NCBI GenBank assembly: GCA_029851415.1
Contig: CM056743.1
Location: 29,896,405-29,960,404 of the forward strand
Direction of reading: 5' to 3'
From: Eretmocerus hayati
Taxonomy: Eukaryota; Arthropoda; Insecta; Hymenoptera; Aphelinidae
DNA: 64,000 nucleotides
How positions within the stretch are numbered: the first letter of the stretch is position 1; every line of letters starts with the position of its first letter. Positions 23,056-36,630 of the stretch are shown one piece after another. Under the pieces are notes generated by a model that was not told the DNA's origin, ran no database searches, and saw only the letters and a program-made list of their open reading frames with translations. A program made the position numbers and the translations under genes.

Positions 23056-26000
23056 AAGCAATCAGGATCGCGAATATGAATTCTTGGGTTTTTCTGATTC
23101 TACCTCAGGAGTTGTTATCGAACTATCTCACCAGAAACAATATAGAAACCGAATTGATGTTGCACGGATGAATGAAGTCAATACCTGATATGGTATACAT
23201 GAATACGTGGTAAAACTTTTTAATTAACTTTAGGTAGCGATTGTTGGCTCTCTATAGTATCGAAATTTCCGAAATTACATTTCTACGTGCACCAACTGTG
23301 ATTGCAAATAAACTGTAGATATTGGTGCAGTATACAAATACTATAGTTGCTCTGATTTCATGGATCTTGCATTTATATCGGTCCGTGTTCAATAGAAACT
23401 GGCTTATCAATTCTATCAAAGTAAATATCACATACGATGGCGTATCCAATTCATCGAATGTAAAATATCGTGAAACGCTTTTTACAGTTATTTCGATAAT
23501 CGATGATGAGAAACGATTGCGATTGAATGTGTGAGTAAACCTTCCGTTCGTAGTGGTAACATCTGATTGATTAAGCATACATCTCTTCATCAATTTTACT
23601 CCATTGCAAAGTGTTCAATAGATTATGATAACTAAACTAATGCATCAATACAAATACCTTTCAAGTATGAAAAGATAATTCAAGCAAGCCACTTAAACCT
23701 CGTTATATGGTGCCATGTACCCTCACCGGACATGAATTCTGACCAAATTTATAAAAGCTTTTTGCCATGGGCTGCTAATTAGATTCAAACCAGATTTTTA
23801 GAGATGCCTTGACAATCGCAACTTCACCCTCATCTCTTCAAAATTCAAATCTTCTCAGGATTTTGAGCCACAGCCAAAGGACATAAAATATTACATTGCT
23901 GCCCTGGGTTGCGTAAGCTCAGTTCGGATGCTAGGACAGTTTATTTCCCGAGCGAAGCGAGGTTAGAATTATGAAAAAAGCTCTTCAGATTTGTTCAGAA
24001 TCTACGTCCGTCGAGTGTACCTTTAACTTCGCGTGACCGACGATTATTGCATTGTCGTAGAACATGAAGTTCAGCCACCAACTTTCAAACAATTTCGAAT
24101 CTCAAAGAAGGTAAGAAGTAATCTCTTTTTGATGGCTATCCAATCATTTTGTAATAATCATAATCATCCTTCATCACAATCTCATTCTCATTGATTCTCT
24201 TAACAGATTAATCTCTACCATACCAAACTCAACTCTGAGAGTTGTAATCAGTTTCAAAGAGTTGAAAAGCAAAAGTTCAAACTTCTCCCCCGCCGAAATC
24301 AATCTACCCTAAAACTCTGATCAAAGATAGATTCTCCACTCCCGAAAACTTTACGTCGATGGAATTCCAACTCTCTCATTGTTCCCACCGGGGCTATCCA
24401 CGAAAAGCCATTTTCGAATCACAGACCAGCGTAGTAGTACAATTCCACATAGGCCTCGTGAAAATTAATCAGAGTGTAGAAAATTTCAAGAACTCGAAAC
24501 GATCCAATAAATGGAATTCACAAAAATTGTAGAATAGATGCACAACAAAGCGTATAACCTCAATCCACAATACTTCGCAGATTTTCTCGAATTATATTTG
24601 TATATATATCTATATATATCCTGATGCTTCTCGTACAAAAGAGGCAATCATCGTTACATCCATACTCTCTCACAAGGGTTATACCTACGATTTGTACATA
24701 GATGCTGACCTCTAGAGAGTTCTGCTCTTGCTTTCGAAGAGGACCATTCGATATATGGCCACGAGGCATCCTCGACTCACCGGTTAGTCTTTACACAGTA
24801 TATCCAATGCATTCTGTATAGTAGTACTTTCCAGAATGATCCAGCAACATTTCTATCGCCTCTATACAGACATCGAGAGAATTTGACCTGGTTTCCACAC
24901 TGCTATTCATTACACTCACGACCCTGGATTCATCATTTTAGAAAATTTGAAAAATTGTAGAGGTTGATGCTTGACGAGTAGCTTGTGATGATGGAATGAG
25001 GAGGAGGTTATGTATGATCACTCATAATTATACAGTTGCGGTCGGATTATGATTTCTCGAGAGAATTATTGAATGATGATTAATTCATTGTTGAGATATT
25101 GGATATTCGCGCTGCTTCTTTGTGAATGTAGAGGATTCAATTGGATGGCGGGAGAGATCACTTATTTTGATTGACGCGGTGGCAAAAGGGGGTGGTGGGT
25201 GGAAATGGGGTGATTTAAAATATCCGAGGTGAATGACGGTGGCTGGTCTGTGTGGTTTGAGAGCTTTTGTGTGCGGACTCTTGAAATGACGAGTGCAGAC
25301 GTCTGCTGCTCGCTCTCTATCTCTCCTGATGAAAAGTAAACTATTTTCTATCTCATTCTTTTCTTATATTCTTTGCTCAGGGATTTCGCAACTCGATCTT
25401 CTTCAATATTGAAGTGGTCTGGCGTTGACATTTGCTCAAGAATAACTTTCCTCTGCAGGAGGAAAAATTGAATGAGGAGTCAGTTCTGGGAATGCTGTTG
25501 AATTCGATTATGAAATAATGAGATTATGATCAACATATATTATTTTACCATTTAAATACAAAAGAATTCTAAGCTATCGAAGGAAAAATGAGCTTACGCT
25601 CTGTAAAGAATTTCACTCCATACATGTTTTTTGTAAGCATTTCACACATCTCCAACAAACATATCAACAATTATCTCATTGGAAGCTTATTTTGTAGATT
25701 TAAACATCTCTAACTTTCAAGTTATCAGAATTGAACCCAGCGAATGATATAAAATACATATTTCAGTTATCGCATGGTCATTCGATGATTAAACTAAGGC
25801 TCTAGTCTTCATACAACTTACCGAATAGATTTTTCATATGATGTATTCATTTTATCTCTTGGAAGCACTGAGCCATGATGAAGTGAATCTTATCATATGG
25901 TTATTATGGGCATTTAGATACTTCTCATATCAAAGTTTCAAGAGTCAAAGACAATCAGTTGATGCGAGATACTTATTATAGTCATTGTATGGTCATTCGA

Positions 26001-28656
26001 TGATTATTACTCAGCTCAGAGCCTACAAAAAATGAGATGAAAGCATCATATGGAGAACCAGATAGTAATTTGTAAATATGATGACTGAACTTAGTATTTG
26101 AGCTAACTTGTATGAACTCAATACTCATTTCTTTGGATATAAATTGAAATTTCTCCTTCGAAAGAGCACATGTTGACCAAGGGATCATTGAAATAGTTTT
26201 CGAGGTTGAATTTGACATTTTGGACGTCTGCTACTCTGGGAATAATGGCTCTTTGTAAAAATTAAGTTAACTACATATTTATAAATAAGAAATGCACAAT
26301 TAAATTTCTGAAATTGTGAATATATTGATATATTGATTCACATAGTGGATTATCCCCAATGTGATCATAAGACTTTTCTTCATTCAATCCTACTTGCTGC
26401 GCTCATCATTAGTGAATACTATTTCAACACTTAATCCACAAAATTTTATCATCAAGATAACTCGGAAAAGGCGCACAATTTCACCCAATATCTATGCTAC
26501 GCGCTTTTTCAGAAGTTAATTCCCAAACTATCGCTCCATATACTGGAGTTATAGTTGGTCCTGTACGGGTTTGTTTTCAATGCTTGAAACCACGTGAATT
26601 TCCAAACTCAAGAGCTCATGCACCAACGTCAGTCATCCAACGATCTCTCTCAGCCTTCAACTTTGGTAAAATCTCAACTCTGTTCAACGCAGCTTTTGGC
26701 TCTCCAAACTCTCAACGCTCCTTCACTCGGAGCCATTCTGTACATATTTTAGAGCATCAAATGTGCAGAATCCGAACAAACTTTCAGCTTTTACTTCTCC
26801 AATGAAGCAAAATTCCACACTCTGAGCAATAAGCTTTTCTCGTTGTTTCATCTATTCATACACATATGTAAATAACCTCACTAACATACAGAAACTATTG
26901 GCACAGGGTAATCCCTCTTTGGCGAACAAATTTTTTCATCCGCAAATTTTGGCAGCTCTCACGAAGCCTTGCAATAAACACCTAGCTAACCTCGCTCTCC
27001 ATCATTTCGCTCGAACGAAAATTGCCCCGCAGCCATATTCGCAGCTCTCGAGTTTCTCCAATTTCCACTCTAGGCTACTACTGTCTACTACTGGTGTTAG
27101 TGCCTTAGGCTTTATAGATCTCTAGCTATCTGTATGGTGCGTTTTGCTTGGATGTATACGGTATTCCGTAATCCTCCTCAATAATAATCCGCGTTGTGAA
27201 GCGGCTAATCCAAATCTGGAGTGGCAGAGTAAAAAATTGCGATATCTCTGTTGCGGTATTAGAGTCTGAAGATAATCTCTTGCTGCTTTCTGTTTGTGTG
27301 TTTGTGTGTTTCTTAGTTTGTGTTGGTTTGCGTGAGATAGAAATGTTTCGGAATATATAGTGGGTCTGCTGGTGGTTGAGCTTATGGTATAGAAGAGGCC
27401 ATCAACTCGTGCAAGCTGTACTTTGTGATGGGTTCTCCAAGTGATCAGATCATCCCCACGATCGATTTGGCACTTTGGAAGCTCATCCTCCTTTGATTGT
27501 TGGCTCGTTGTTCTGTCGGCGACGCGTTTTATTGGCTGCCGAACGTTTTGCTTCCAGGCTTTTACGAGCCTTCTTTTTTCACTATTTCATGTGTCTCGAT
27601 GGGGACAATCTGTCCTTATGATTCTACTTTTCAGCTCTAGCTTTTTTTATCGTTTGTATCTATCTTTGTAAAAATTATCTGGCTTATATCAAAGTGGGAC
27701 CAAGCTTTCAAATTATCGGGAAAATACTTGATTAATTCTATTCAAGGTTTACATTGGTTTCAACAAGATATTACCCTCAAAATGCAGCTGAACGAGTCTG
27801 TTGTATTTATTTAACATTGCTTCGTATTAATCGTGAGAGAAATTTCAGAAATAATTTTCGTTATGATTGATTTCGCTGTTGAACATGTTGCGTAGAATGA
27901 ATTATTCCACACGGTTATTATCATGCACTAGAGTTATTTGAGATACACGGTGGTAGCCCTTCCGTGTTATATTATCAAAACGGAAGTAGAGAAATGTGTA
28001 CAGGCTTTCCCGGGTATGCAATCCATAACTGTGTCAAATTTCAACGGGATATGTGCTCACTCACGCTTGCGAAACCGAATATCGTTGAAAATCTAGTCGG
28101 TATGACGATTCAGATTTCCCTGAGGTATTGATTCCACCCGATGCATATAGAGCTTATAGAAGAGTGTGAGGCCGAATTCGAGCAGTTTGTGCCGTATGTG
28201 ACAGAAATTTCAATCTACGTTGACGTTGAAAAATGCTTCGCTGCTTCGAGTTCAAATTTCGGCTCCGATTCTACTCTCTGCACACATAAGTCAGAAATAA
28301 TTTTAGCTTTCGTATCTGTAATTACTGCTCAAAATTCTTGGAATGGAAATCTCATCCTTGTATGGAAATTTTTATGTAAGGTTTTTCACAAAGTTCTTTC
28401 CGCTGCGTGCGCGCTCTCTGAAAGATAAAGAGTAAGTGAAAGATAATCCTGAATAGAATTCGTAGAATAATTATTCATGTTTGCTTTCTTTTAAAATCTT
28501 CTGCAAACATTCCTACGCCGATATGTTCTCTGTAGGTTCCAAAAATCACCAAAATTCTTCTGGAATTATTTTCTTACTCAATGTAAATGAGGAATATTCG
28601 AAGTAAATTCCTGAAAAAGCGCTCACTTGGAATCAATGAAATCGGGTAGTTCAACC
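23056..28656. other. non-coding stretch, no gene seen
   Basis: About 5.6 kb of AT-rich sequence. GGTCATTCGATGATTA occurs twice about 210 bp apart (25778 and 25992), with short inverted similarities between, perhaps a decayed element. Frames up to 113 codons show no domain or splice context. Confidence 0.45.
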
Positions 28657-28682
28657 CGCTCACTTTGGACCCCACTTCCTAG
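28657..28682 (+). repeat. short dispersed repeat, CGCTCACTTTGGACC, copy 1
   Basis: CCGCTCACTTTGGACCCCAC followed by TTCCTAG matches the reverse complement of 32837-32863 (CTGCTCACTTTGGACCACAC followed by TTCCCAG). A fragment of an unnamed repeat; its extent is unclear. Confidence 0.4.
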
Positions 28683-30398
28683 ACTCCGAAGAATTTTCTG
28701 ATAAGATATCATCGAATGGATAGTTACAGGATGACAAAAATGGCAAAATCACAAAATTGAGAACTTCCGGTTCTGCCATTCTTCTACAAAATACAAATAT
28801 GTAGAGACTTCATAGTTGTGGGGGGTATAATTCCGGTGTGGCCGCAGATTTTTGAAAACTTTCAGATTTTCACCACGGGTCAATCAAAAGTTATCACAAA
28901 TATTGATTTCCGAGCATGTCGACTGTATGTGGACACTTTTAGTTAGTGGGTTCTTATCACGAAGGATGATGTTGAAAATTAGACCATACAGGTCCTGATC
29001 TCCTACGATATACTACTCTCCAATAAATGGCTTCACAATTGCTATTTGATTCCTTCATTGTCACCTCTTTATCTCGGTGTATTCAGGCGCACAATTTGCA
29101 CATGTGCAAATATTATAGAAGATACGCAAGCCCTAATAGTTATCATCTGCGGGCATATAGATCTGCTACTGCTGCCTAACGGTAATACGAACTCTCGCAT
29201 TTTCTGCAAATCGGATTACACGTTAATGGCCACGGTGGTGCACATGACATTGTTCGTTTCCGATCGCTATACCCTGACTCTCTCGTTTATATTCGCTGCA
29301 ACTAATTAGGATTATACAGCAGCAACATCGAGCTTCGATCGTAACTAAGCTTCGTGCATCTATATTATCACACTGAAAACCACCTGCAAGCAATTGAATT
29401 CAATAACCCAATTATCATTCTCAATATTCTCATAATAGTATCGATTACCATTCGCGTCTTGCCGATGGAAATTCTTCCATCAAATTCCTTGAAGAATTTT
29501 TTAAAAATATTAAAATTGAGTGCATCCAATTTTAGTTCCGGATATTTTTATCGCAAATTTGATGTACCGGAAGCACGCTCTAAACGAGTCTCCTTGATGT
29601 CACCTCATTTTTATCGCACATCTCGCTAAGGATACACACCCTGGCTTCAGAGCCTCAATTTTTTTTAGTGTTTCCAGGAACAAGTTCAGCAGTTTCAGAG
29701 CCTGGCGTAAAAACATTTTTTCTATTTTTTCTTCATCATCACTACACTGACGATGCGACGAGGACGTTAGCTGCTTGATGCGAGTCTATCGAGAGAAGAT
29801 TTTTCACCCTTACGTTATGGCTAAGCTGTATTAGGTGTATGCTATAGGGTAACTCGAGGTGGAAAATTGCCGTTCTATAACGCTATATACTGTTAGAGTG
29901 CCAAAGAGCCTCTCAGGAGATACGTTCGCGCCTCTTATATTGTGTTACGCGCGTCAGACGCTTCAAATGTCTCCTTTCGATCATTTTGTCAGCAACGGTT
30001 CCCTGAAACGATGTCTCTCGTGTACCCAAGAGAGGCCCTGATGTGTATCATTTCTTCTGGGATATCAATTTTAGTGGATCTTGTGGAAAAATGGTGAGCG
30101 ATTTTAATGATCAATTCTAAAAAATTAGCTATTATCTCGATGAGAACAGTATAAAATGGCATGTTACATCATCATATTTTGGATTTGCGATCTCTGGAAA
30201 TCATGTGAGGGAATGTCAATTTCTATATCAAAAAGCCATTATTAGTTTAACCGATGAAGAATTTTTTGGAGAGACATCCTGTGTTAGGAAATTTTCCGTA
30301 TGAAGTAACGATCATGAGTAAGTTCTGACACAAGATGATGTCCGAAATGACTGATTACTGCATGAAAATTTTGTGTAATGAGTATCTATGAACCAGCT
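28683..30398. other. non-coding stretch, no feature seen
   Basis: Unique-looking sequence; nothing supported. Confidence 0.45.
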
Positions 30399-30765
30399 GG
30401 TTGAATATTCACCGTATGTGTGAGTGAATGAGTACGCGATCCGTGCCATGGATGATCAAGTAGTAGTTCCTGGACGAAATTATTGAGTCAAAAAATGAAC
30501 AAGTAACTCCATATTCTATGATAAACCAATAAAAAAGTACAGTGATGACATGCCCGCAAGCCACTTCGGTCAAAAATCCTGGTTGAGTAACGTTTTTGCA
30601 GTTTGTATCCAGAAGGGTGGCTAACCGTCTTATGCAAAATGAGCGGTCACCCATTCGAATACGAACCGCAAAAATGTTGCTTAACCTAGATTCTCGACCG
30701 AGCAACGGAAATCGGGATTCAATCACTTGGTTGAAAGATCAGCCAAATTGTTGAAAATTCAACCA
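30399..30765. mobile_element. probable foldback element with GGTTGAAT ends
   Basis: Outer ends GGTTGAATATTCACC and GTTGAAAATTCAACC are roughly inverted. An inner inverted repeat is clearer: GTAACGTTTTTGCAGTTTGTATCC (about 30586) pairs imperfectly with GGAATACGAACCGCAAAAATGTTGC-like sequence (about 30656-30682). No coding content. Confidence 0.4.
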
Positions 30766-33700
30766 ATATTTTACATTTTACGCTCATCATGCGATGGCAG
30801 AAAAATTTTCTGTTCCATATATGTTCTTTCCAGTTCTTTTTTTTCGCTCATATAATTGAGACAGATTCACCACTATTCCCTCTAAATTCGTCCAAATAGC
30901 TGTTGGCGATAATAATGATCTGACGTGCACATTGTTGGTACTCCGTTTCAATTTTGAATTACATTATCTCCCCACTTTAGAGAATGTTCATAAATACTCA
31001 TCCACAAACGAAAAATTCAGCAGAAATCACCATACACCAAGTATGAATTAATTAGCGCGTGATAACACATCCTACATGCATATAAGCCCCAGTTCAAATA
31101 ATTTTAATTTCAAGAGAGGCGCTTCAATTGTACAGTACCAAAATGAAACCACGAAAACTCGTATCCTCATTTCATTGCAGCACCTCAAAAATGAGAGAGT
31201 CGGCTTCAATTTCATACTCACTACAAACGAATAAGAAAAATACGTATAGTAAAAAACAGGAGGAGCTTGTAATTTCGGGCTTCTAAAAAAGAGCCGCAGG
31301 AGAATAGCCAACGCCGCAACAAGGCATCGCGAGAGGCATTATCATTCGAATGGCTCACGCAGTCTGGCTTATATTGAAACTCATACAGAAAGTTCCATAT
31401 ACCTTATACGTATGTTGGATGGGGTGTAGTATAGGAGCTTGTCACCTACCTTGGGACAAAACAGCGCGATATTAATACCGGGAGCGTCGGAGATGAGCTT
31501 TAATAAGGCCCCGCTTCGCTAACGAGACCCATTCATAATATGGTGCTCTCGTCTCTTCTACTATCTCGCATACACGGTGCACCAACACTAGCACACTTCT
31601 ACATATTATGTATAATGTGGAAGTCTGTCTCCCTTCATACTTGCATCATGAGCTCGGGTTAATTGTTCACTCCCTGTCCAATTACGCTATAGCAAAGTTG
31701 AGTACACACAGCCCAACACGTGGATAAAAACCACAAGCTTCATTCCTATCTAACCATAACCTATTTCTTCCATCAGTTCGACCCGTACATATTTCATTCA
31801 TTCCGATCGGATTTTTGTGGTGACTATAGAACTCGTGGACGTATGACAAGAGTGCCTGAATGAACATCCAAGCTTTTTTTGTTCAGGAAAATCTTCCTTG
31901 TAATTTTTCTGAGCGATTCAGAATTTTTAATTATAATGTGGAAGTATTCGCTGCATGGACAAGTTTCAGAAACCATCAGATTGTCAGTGGACTAAGGCAG
32001 CGATGCTTCTGTAATCGCTGAAATGCATCGGATGCGAAGCTCATGGTTCTCTTCTGATTTTAGAAGAATTTTTTTTTTTAATATGGAGCAGTGATGCGTT
32101 AAAAGATGAGAGTGTCATTACGAGCTTTCATTTTGAGACTTTGAGGGTCAGGTGTGTAGGTTCACACTGGAAATAGATTTTTATCGGCTCATCTCTCTCT
32201 TGTGCGATAAATCATCTTTTGATCATCGTCTAGTTCGGAGTGCAGAGTGTATTCTGTGTGTGCTGAGGGTGCTTGACTTGGGTAGTACCTATTAGTCTTT
32301 GGCACGGTAGCTTCATACGAAAATGAAAGAACTGAAGGAGAACCGGGTCATCAAATGATGACGTATCTAGTCATCAGAAGATAACTCTCACGTTGGTTAA
32401 AGTATCAAGTTTCAATGTAAAAGCTGGTAACTCTGAAAACTTCCTTCTTTTTCTGATCAGGGCGAGGATCGGGATTAAAAAATGTTGGAATAATTGTGAT
32501 TCATGGATGATGATTGATGGTTTATACCACAAAGAAAACCTTCGATGAGGTACATATTTTATTAATTCTGTTCTGAAAGGAGGCATGTATGGTTCATAGT
32601 GACTGAACAGTTCACTAAAAATGTCCACATGTGTGAACATGACCTAAAACCGATATTCGTGATAACTTTCCTTGGATACATCATAAAAATCTGAGAAAAT
32701 TCTCGAAAATCTGTAACGATATATCAGAGATGTATTACATCAACAAAGAAGTATTTATATGCTTCTTAGTCAAGATATTAAAAAAATTCCCCAGAATAGT
32801 TATTGACTTTTTTCGTGTCAGAAAAATTTCCCAAAGCTGGGAAGTGTGGTCCAAAGTGAGCAGTTTAAGGATCTTGGGGGTTTGAGAATTCAGAGTTTCG
32901 GCGAAAAAAATCCATACACGTGATAGAAAGATGTATTCAAGAATATCAACTAATACAAGAATACTTACGAATGTCTCTAATAAAAAATATCACTTGATAC
33001 ATATGGTTCATGTTAGTGGATATTTCCGAGACTGGGTCGATTTACTGGGTGACGGGGACATCAGGATGTCGTCTGTTGTTCAACGGACAAGATCATGCCA
33101 GGATTCCTAGATTGCATCATTATCCGGTAGTACTTCCTGTAGCTCGATTCTAAATTTTCTCCTCGTCTAGATTGGGACGTCCAGTGATTAGAATTCTTCG
33201 ATTTTACTCAATTCCATGCGTTGATTCGTGCATTAACTCATTCACTATAGAATTTCCCCTTGTATGAGAAACACGATTTTTGAGATATCTTCGTTTATCA
33301 TTTTTTTCTCGCATATTCTCATATTAAGACCCGATTGGCGTTCCATTATATTCCTTGTAGTGACAGATATTTCTCAGGACTTTTTCGATGCAACACAAGA
33401 AATCGATCACATACTATTGAAAATCGGTAATGTCCCATGTAAGGGACAAAATAGTGACCGGGTTAACGATCCGGGCCTACGTCTGGGTTGCGCTCAGGGT
33501 CGCGGAATCGCGAATCAACACGTAGAATCGCAAGAATCTCTAGTAACTGGATGTCCATGTTTATAGTCTTGACCAAAATTGAAAATTGACTTGCAGGGCT
33601 CCACCGCCATATTTTTACTCGGGACAGACAGACATTCAGGATTGTCCGTCTCTGAGGTGCTACTTGGAAAGAAAAATGTTTTCCGCACTCGATGATAATA

Positions 33701-35743
33701 TAATATCTCCTATATTAGTTACCGGATTGCGTTTCAAGTCTTCCGAGTAGGTCGCAATGGAAACAATTGGAATGACAATCGTATTTTCTTTAATTTTCGT
33801 ATTCCAATCTCGCCATTGTGAGCTCACGAGAATGAGTAATGGAGTGTTGCAAAAGTTAACGAGTCCTGAAATATATGAGGCATGATAGCTCAAATCTTAT
33901 ACTTGCGTAAGCTCGCTACCGAATGCCCCGATCTTTCACGATTTCAGTCAGAACATAACCTTAAATTCACTTATTAAAACATTTTTGTACGTTTGAAAAT
34001 AATGTCGAATGGCCGTTCGATAGAAATTTCTGAACTTGACCTTATCTCCTCCAGGAGATGGGATGTAAATCCTGAATTAGGAGTGATCACCAGATTATGA
34101 GGAATGAATTTGTGCCCACTCAAGATTCATATTGTAAGCTCATTTTGAAGCAGCTAGGATTCATAATGGTCTGGAGAAATCCAAGTCCAATCATTGTATT
34201 ATGCCAAGGGGTTTTCGGATATAATGAGACTAATTGTGTGACTTCAGACATAATGAAACTGAAAACGATTCAAATCGAAGGAGGGATCGGATGCACAGAG
34301 TATTTTTGATCTTTTGGTTTTTTCACTCAATAATTTTCATATCAGTCAGAGCGATGTCTAAAACTCGTTTTTACCAATTTATTTTGCAATTCTTTTCCGC
34401 TTTCTGGACAATCCTAAATGCGTTCCCTCTTTTTACACTCTCCCTGCCGCAATTCAACAATTCAAACGCAGAGCTGCATCGCTGGCACGACCGCGTGCAT
34501 ATTTTCCCCTATGCAACACGCATAGAGATACATATAATACATGGTGGTGGTGATGGTGTTCAGTTCGTACTGGTGACATCCGAAACTCGATTAAAAATGA
34601 CGGCTTGAGCTCAACCGGACTCACTCTAATGGTCGTACGTTCCATACATCAGCTCGCTGTTGAATTATACCCGACTCTAATGCGTTTTGAGCCGCGAAGC
34701 CGCACACCAACGTGTGTTGTACATCAGAGCATTATATATTCCTCATACATGTTTCAATGGACACATTGTGTGCACCATCATCCTATATGGCAAACGCAAA
34801 AGAGCAGTGTAGCATACGAGGAAAGTGGGGGAGGCAGGGTACGGATTTAGTGTGGGAGTACAGAAGTGCGTTGGTGGTGGCATCTCCGTGTCATCGGGTA
34901 ATTAATTCAAGACCCGAGGCTACTATACCCCCTATCCATCTTTCTGATGAATACGGATATTCTGGATTCGGGGATGCGAGCGTACGAATTCATTTGATTC
35001 GGACTGATTTCCTTTTCATTGTTGTATTCGTCTTTTTGCGTACAGCACACGAATGGATCAAGTTTACCTGGTTGCATACGGATAGGAAGCATCGAAGCAT
35101 TTTTTAACGTCAAGTTGTGCATTTTTCAGGGTGGGGATGAGGCGGGGGGGGGTGATCTATCGGGATGAGTTTTACTGGTTAATTAATATTCGATTGATAC
35201 AGCCTCGTTGCTCTTATTGAGAATTTGTCAAAGTTAAGCTTTGGCACAACAAGAGTTGAAGGAGACTGTAGAGGACTAAATCGGAATCACTAATTGCTTC
35301 CTGGTATGTTCGAGAGTTGACGATTTTGTAAGCCTCTTGTGCATGAACTCATTGGTTACTCTAGATATCAAACCTGTTTCTAATAATATTTGGGTACAGG
35401 AAATTGATCTTTGTGATTAGGTTGCATGCGGTCCTCTAGGATACTCCTAGAATATTTTAGGAAGCACAGTCAATGACTTTGGATTCTTCATTTTTTACAA
35501 AGTTGGATAATTCACTGAGAATCAAATATTGTCGTCCTCCTGTATTGTTGCGTGGTATTGCCGTCAGACCAATACTGGATTGTCACCACAGCAAAATGAT
35601 TTTGTTATTGCAGCAATCTGGTAAGAATAACCTCAAAAAATCTTTGGATAATAATGATCTTTCACTGACATCATTACGTGTTAAAAATTGGATGAATTTC
35701 GAGGTAGAATAGTCGTAATGTGACTATGTATACGGTAAAACGC
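30766..35743. other. non-coding stretch; one short repeat
   Basis: No gene supported. Contains the second copy of the CTCACTTTGGACC repeat at 32837-32863 (minus). Overlapping frames of 124-131 codons at 34234-35107 have no domain and change character along their length. A 9-10 G run lies near 35144. Confidence 0.45.
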
Positions 35744-35954
35744 ATGTCCGTACGACCAAAAATTTTTTCATTACTCTAACCTAAAAATGCCGCGTTTAAA
35801 TGGGTTGGGATTTTAGGGTTCTCGTAATGAAAAAATATATCCGCACTTCGCTTGCAAGCCCATTTTGGGCACTGGAGGACATGTCTGTCTTGCTTCGCTC
35901 GCCAGACAAACTGTCCTAGTGCCTAAAATGGGCTACCGCGCTCAGTACGGAAAT
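35744..35954. mobile_element. palindromic MITE, ATGTCCGTACG ends
   Basis: Ends ATGTCCGTACG and CAGTACGGAAAT are imperfect inverses. Two internal hairpins are strong: TTTTTTCATTACTCTAACCTA pairs with TAGGGTTCTCGTAATGAAAAAA, and GCCCATTTTGGGCACTGGAGGACA pairs with TGTCCTAGTGCCTAAAATGGGC around the loop CTTGCTTCGCTCGCC. Compact non-autonomous element of about 211 bp, no coding content. Confidence 0.6.
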
Positions 35955-36022
35955 ATACTATTTCTCAGTGGTGGATGATTTTGAAGAGGATAAGGCAAGC
36001 ACGAACTTAGCACTTCATACAC

Positions 36023-36330
36023 GAATACCGCACGAATACCGTGCGAGGTAGACGTATACCGCACGAATACCGCGCGGGGTACACGTATACCGCACGAATA
36101 CCGCGCGGGGTACACGTATACCGCACGAATACCGCGCGGGGTAGACGTATACCGCACGAATACCGCGCGGGGTACACGAATACCGCACGAATGCCGCGCG
36201 GGGTAGACGTATACCGCACGAATTCCGCGCGGGGTACACGAATACCGCGCGGGGTACACGAATACTGCACGAATACCGCACGAATATCGCGCGGGGTACA
36301 CGTATACCGCACGAATACCGCGCGGGTTAG
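36023..36330. repeat. 31-bp GC-rich minisatellite, about 10 copies
   Basis: Tandem units of the form ATACCGCACGAATACCGCGC + GGGGTACACGT (31 bp) with alternates GTAGACG/GTACACG and a few shortened units. It is far more GC- and CpG-rich than its surroundings. The period is not a multiple of three, yet no stop arises, so frames stay open on both strands (99-119 codons). Those frames (RGIRAVFVYPARYSCGIR-like) are consequences of the repeat, not evidence of a protein. Confidence 0.9.
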
Positions 36331-36445
36331 AGCCGTATAGTGAGTATAAGAAATTGGAAAATGATGACTCTCATCAGAAACAGAAGATCGTTAGCCAGGT
36401 GTGATAGTATTGAAGGAGTAGGAATATTGGCTGTACTCCACAGGT

Positions 36446-36617
36446 GTGGGCGTGGCTTGGGCCCCCACCAATCCGACCTCTGCAGGTTGAGTCCTGCAAC
36501 AACCAATCAGCAGCAGACTGTGAGATGCCGGCCAATGCGGCGGCTTAAGTTGCGGCGTCGGCGGCTCGGATCCTCAGGGTATAAAGCAGGCGAACACAGT
36601 GTTGCTGGATCATTCAA
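36446..36617 (+). promoter_or_regulatory. Pol II promoter: GC-type box, three CCAAT boxes, TATA box, initiator
   Basis: GGGCGTGGC lies at 36448-36456. CCAAT boxes are at 36468-36472, 36503-36507 and 36532-36536. TATAAA is at 36580-36585. An exact initiator match, TCATTC, is at 36610-36615. If the A at 36612 is +1, the TATA box starts at -32, the normal spacing. An ATG follows at 36631 (about +20). This ordered set of motifs with correct spacing is hard to get by chance and strongly suggests a real start site. A similar layout occurs in retroelement LTRs and in viral or cellular protein genes; I see no LTR pair. A GC-rich stretch between 36530 and 36575 also sets it apart from flanking DNA. 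Confidence 0.6.
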
Positions 36618-36630
36618 CAAGAAGTCAACC

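Noticed and set aside
23252..23593. 113-codon minus-strand frame with hydrophobic segments, considered as a chemoreceptor fragment
   Set aside because: No receptor motif could be identified and no flanking exons fit; similarity was impressionistic.
34234..35107. Overlapping frames of 124 and 131 codons
   Set aside because: No recognisable domain, overlapping in different frames and opposed by minus-strand frames; consistent with a locally less AT-rich patch.
36007..36340. Several 88-119 codon frames on both strands
   Set aside because: All lie in the 31-bp minisatellite and are simple translations of the repeat.
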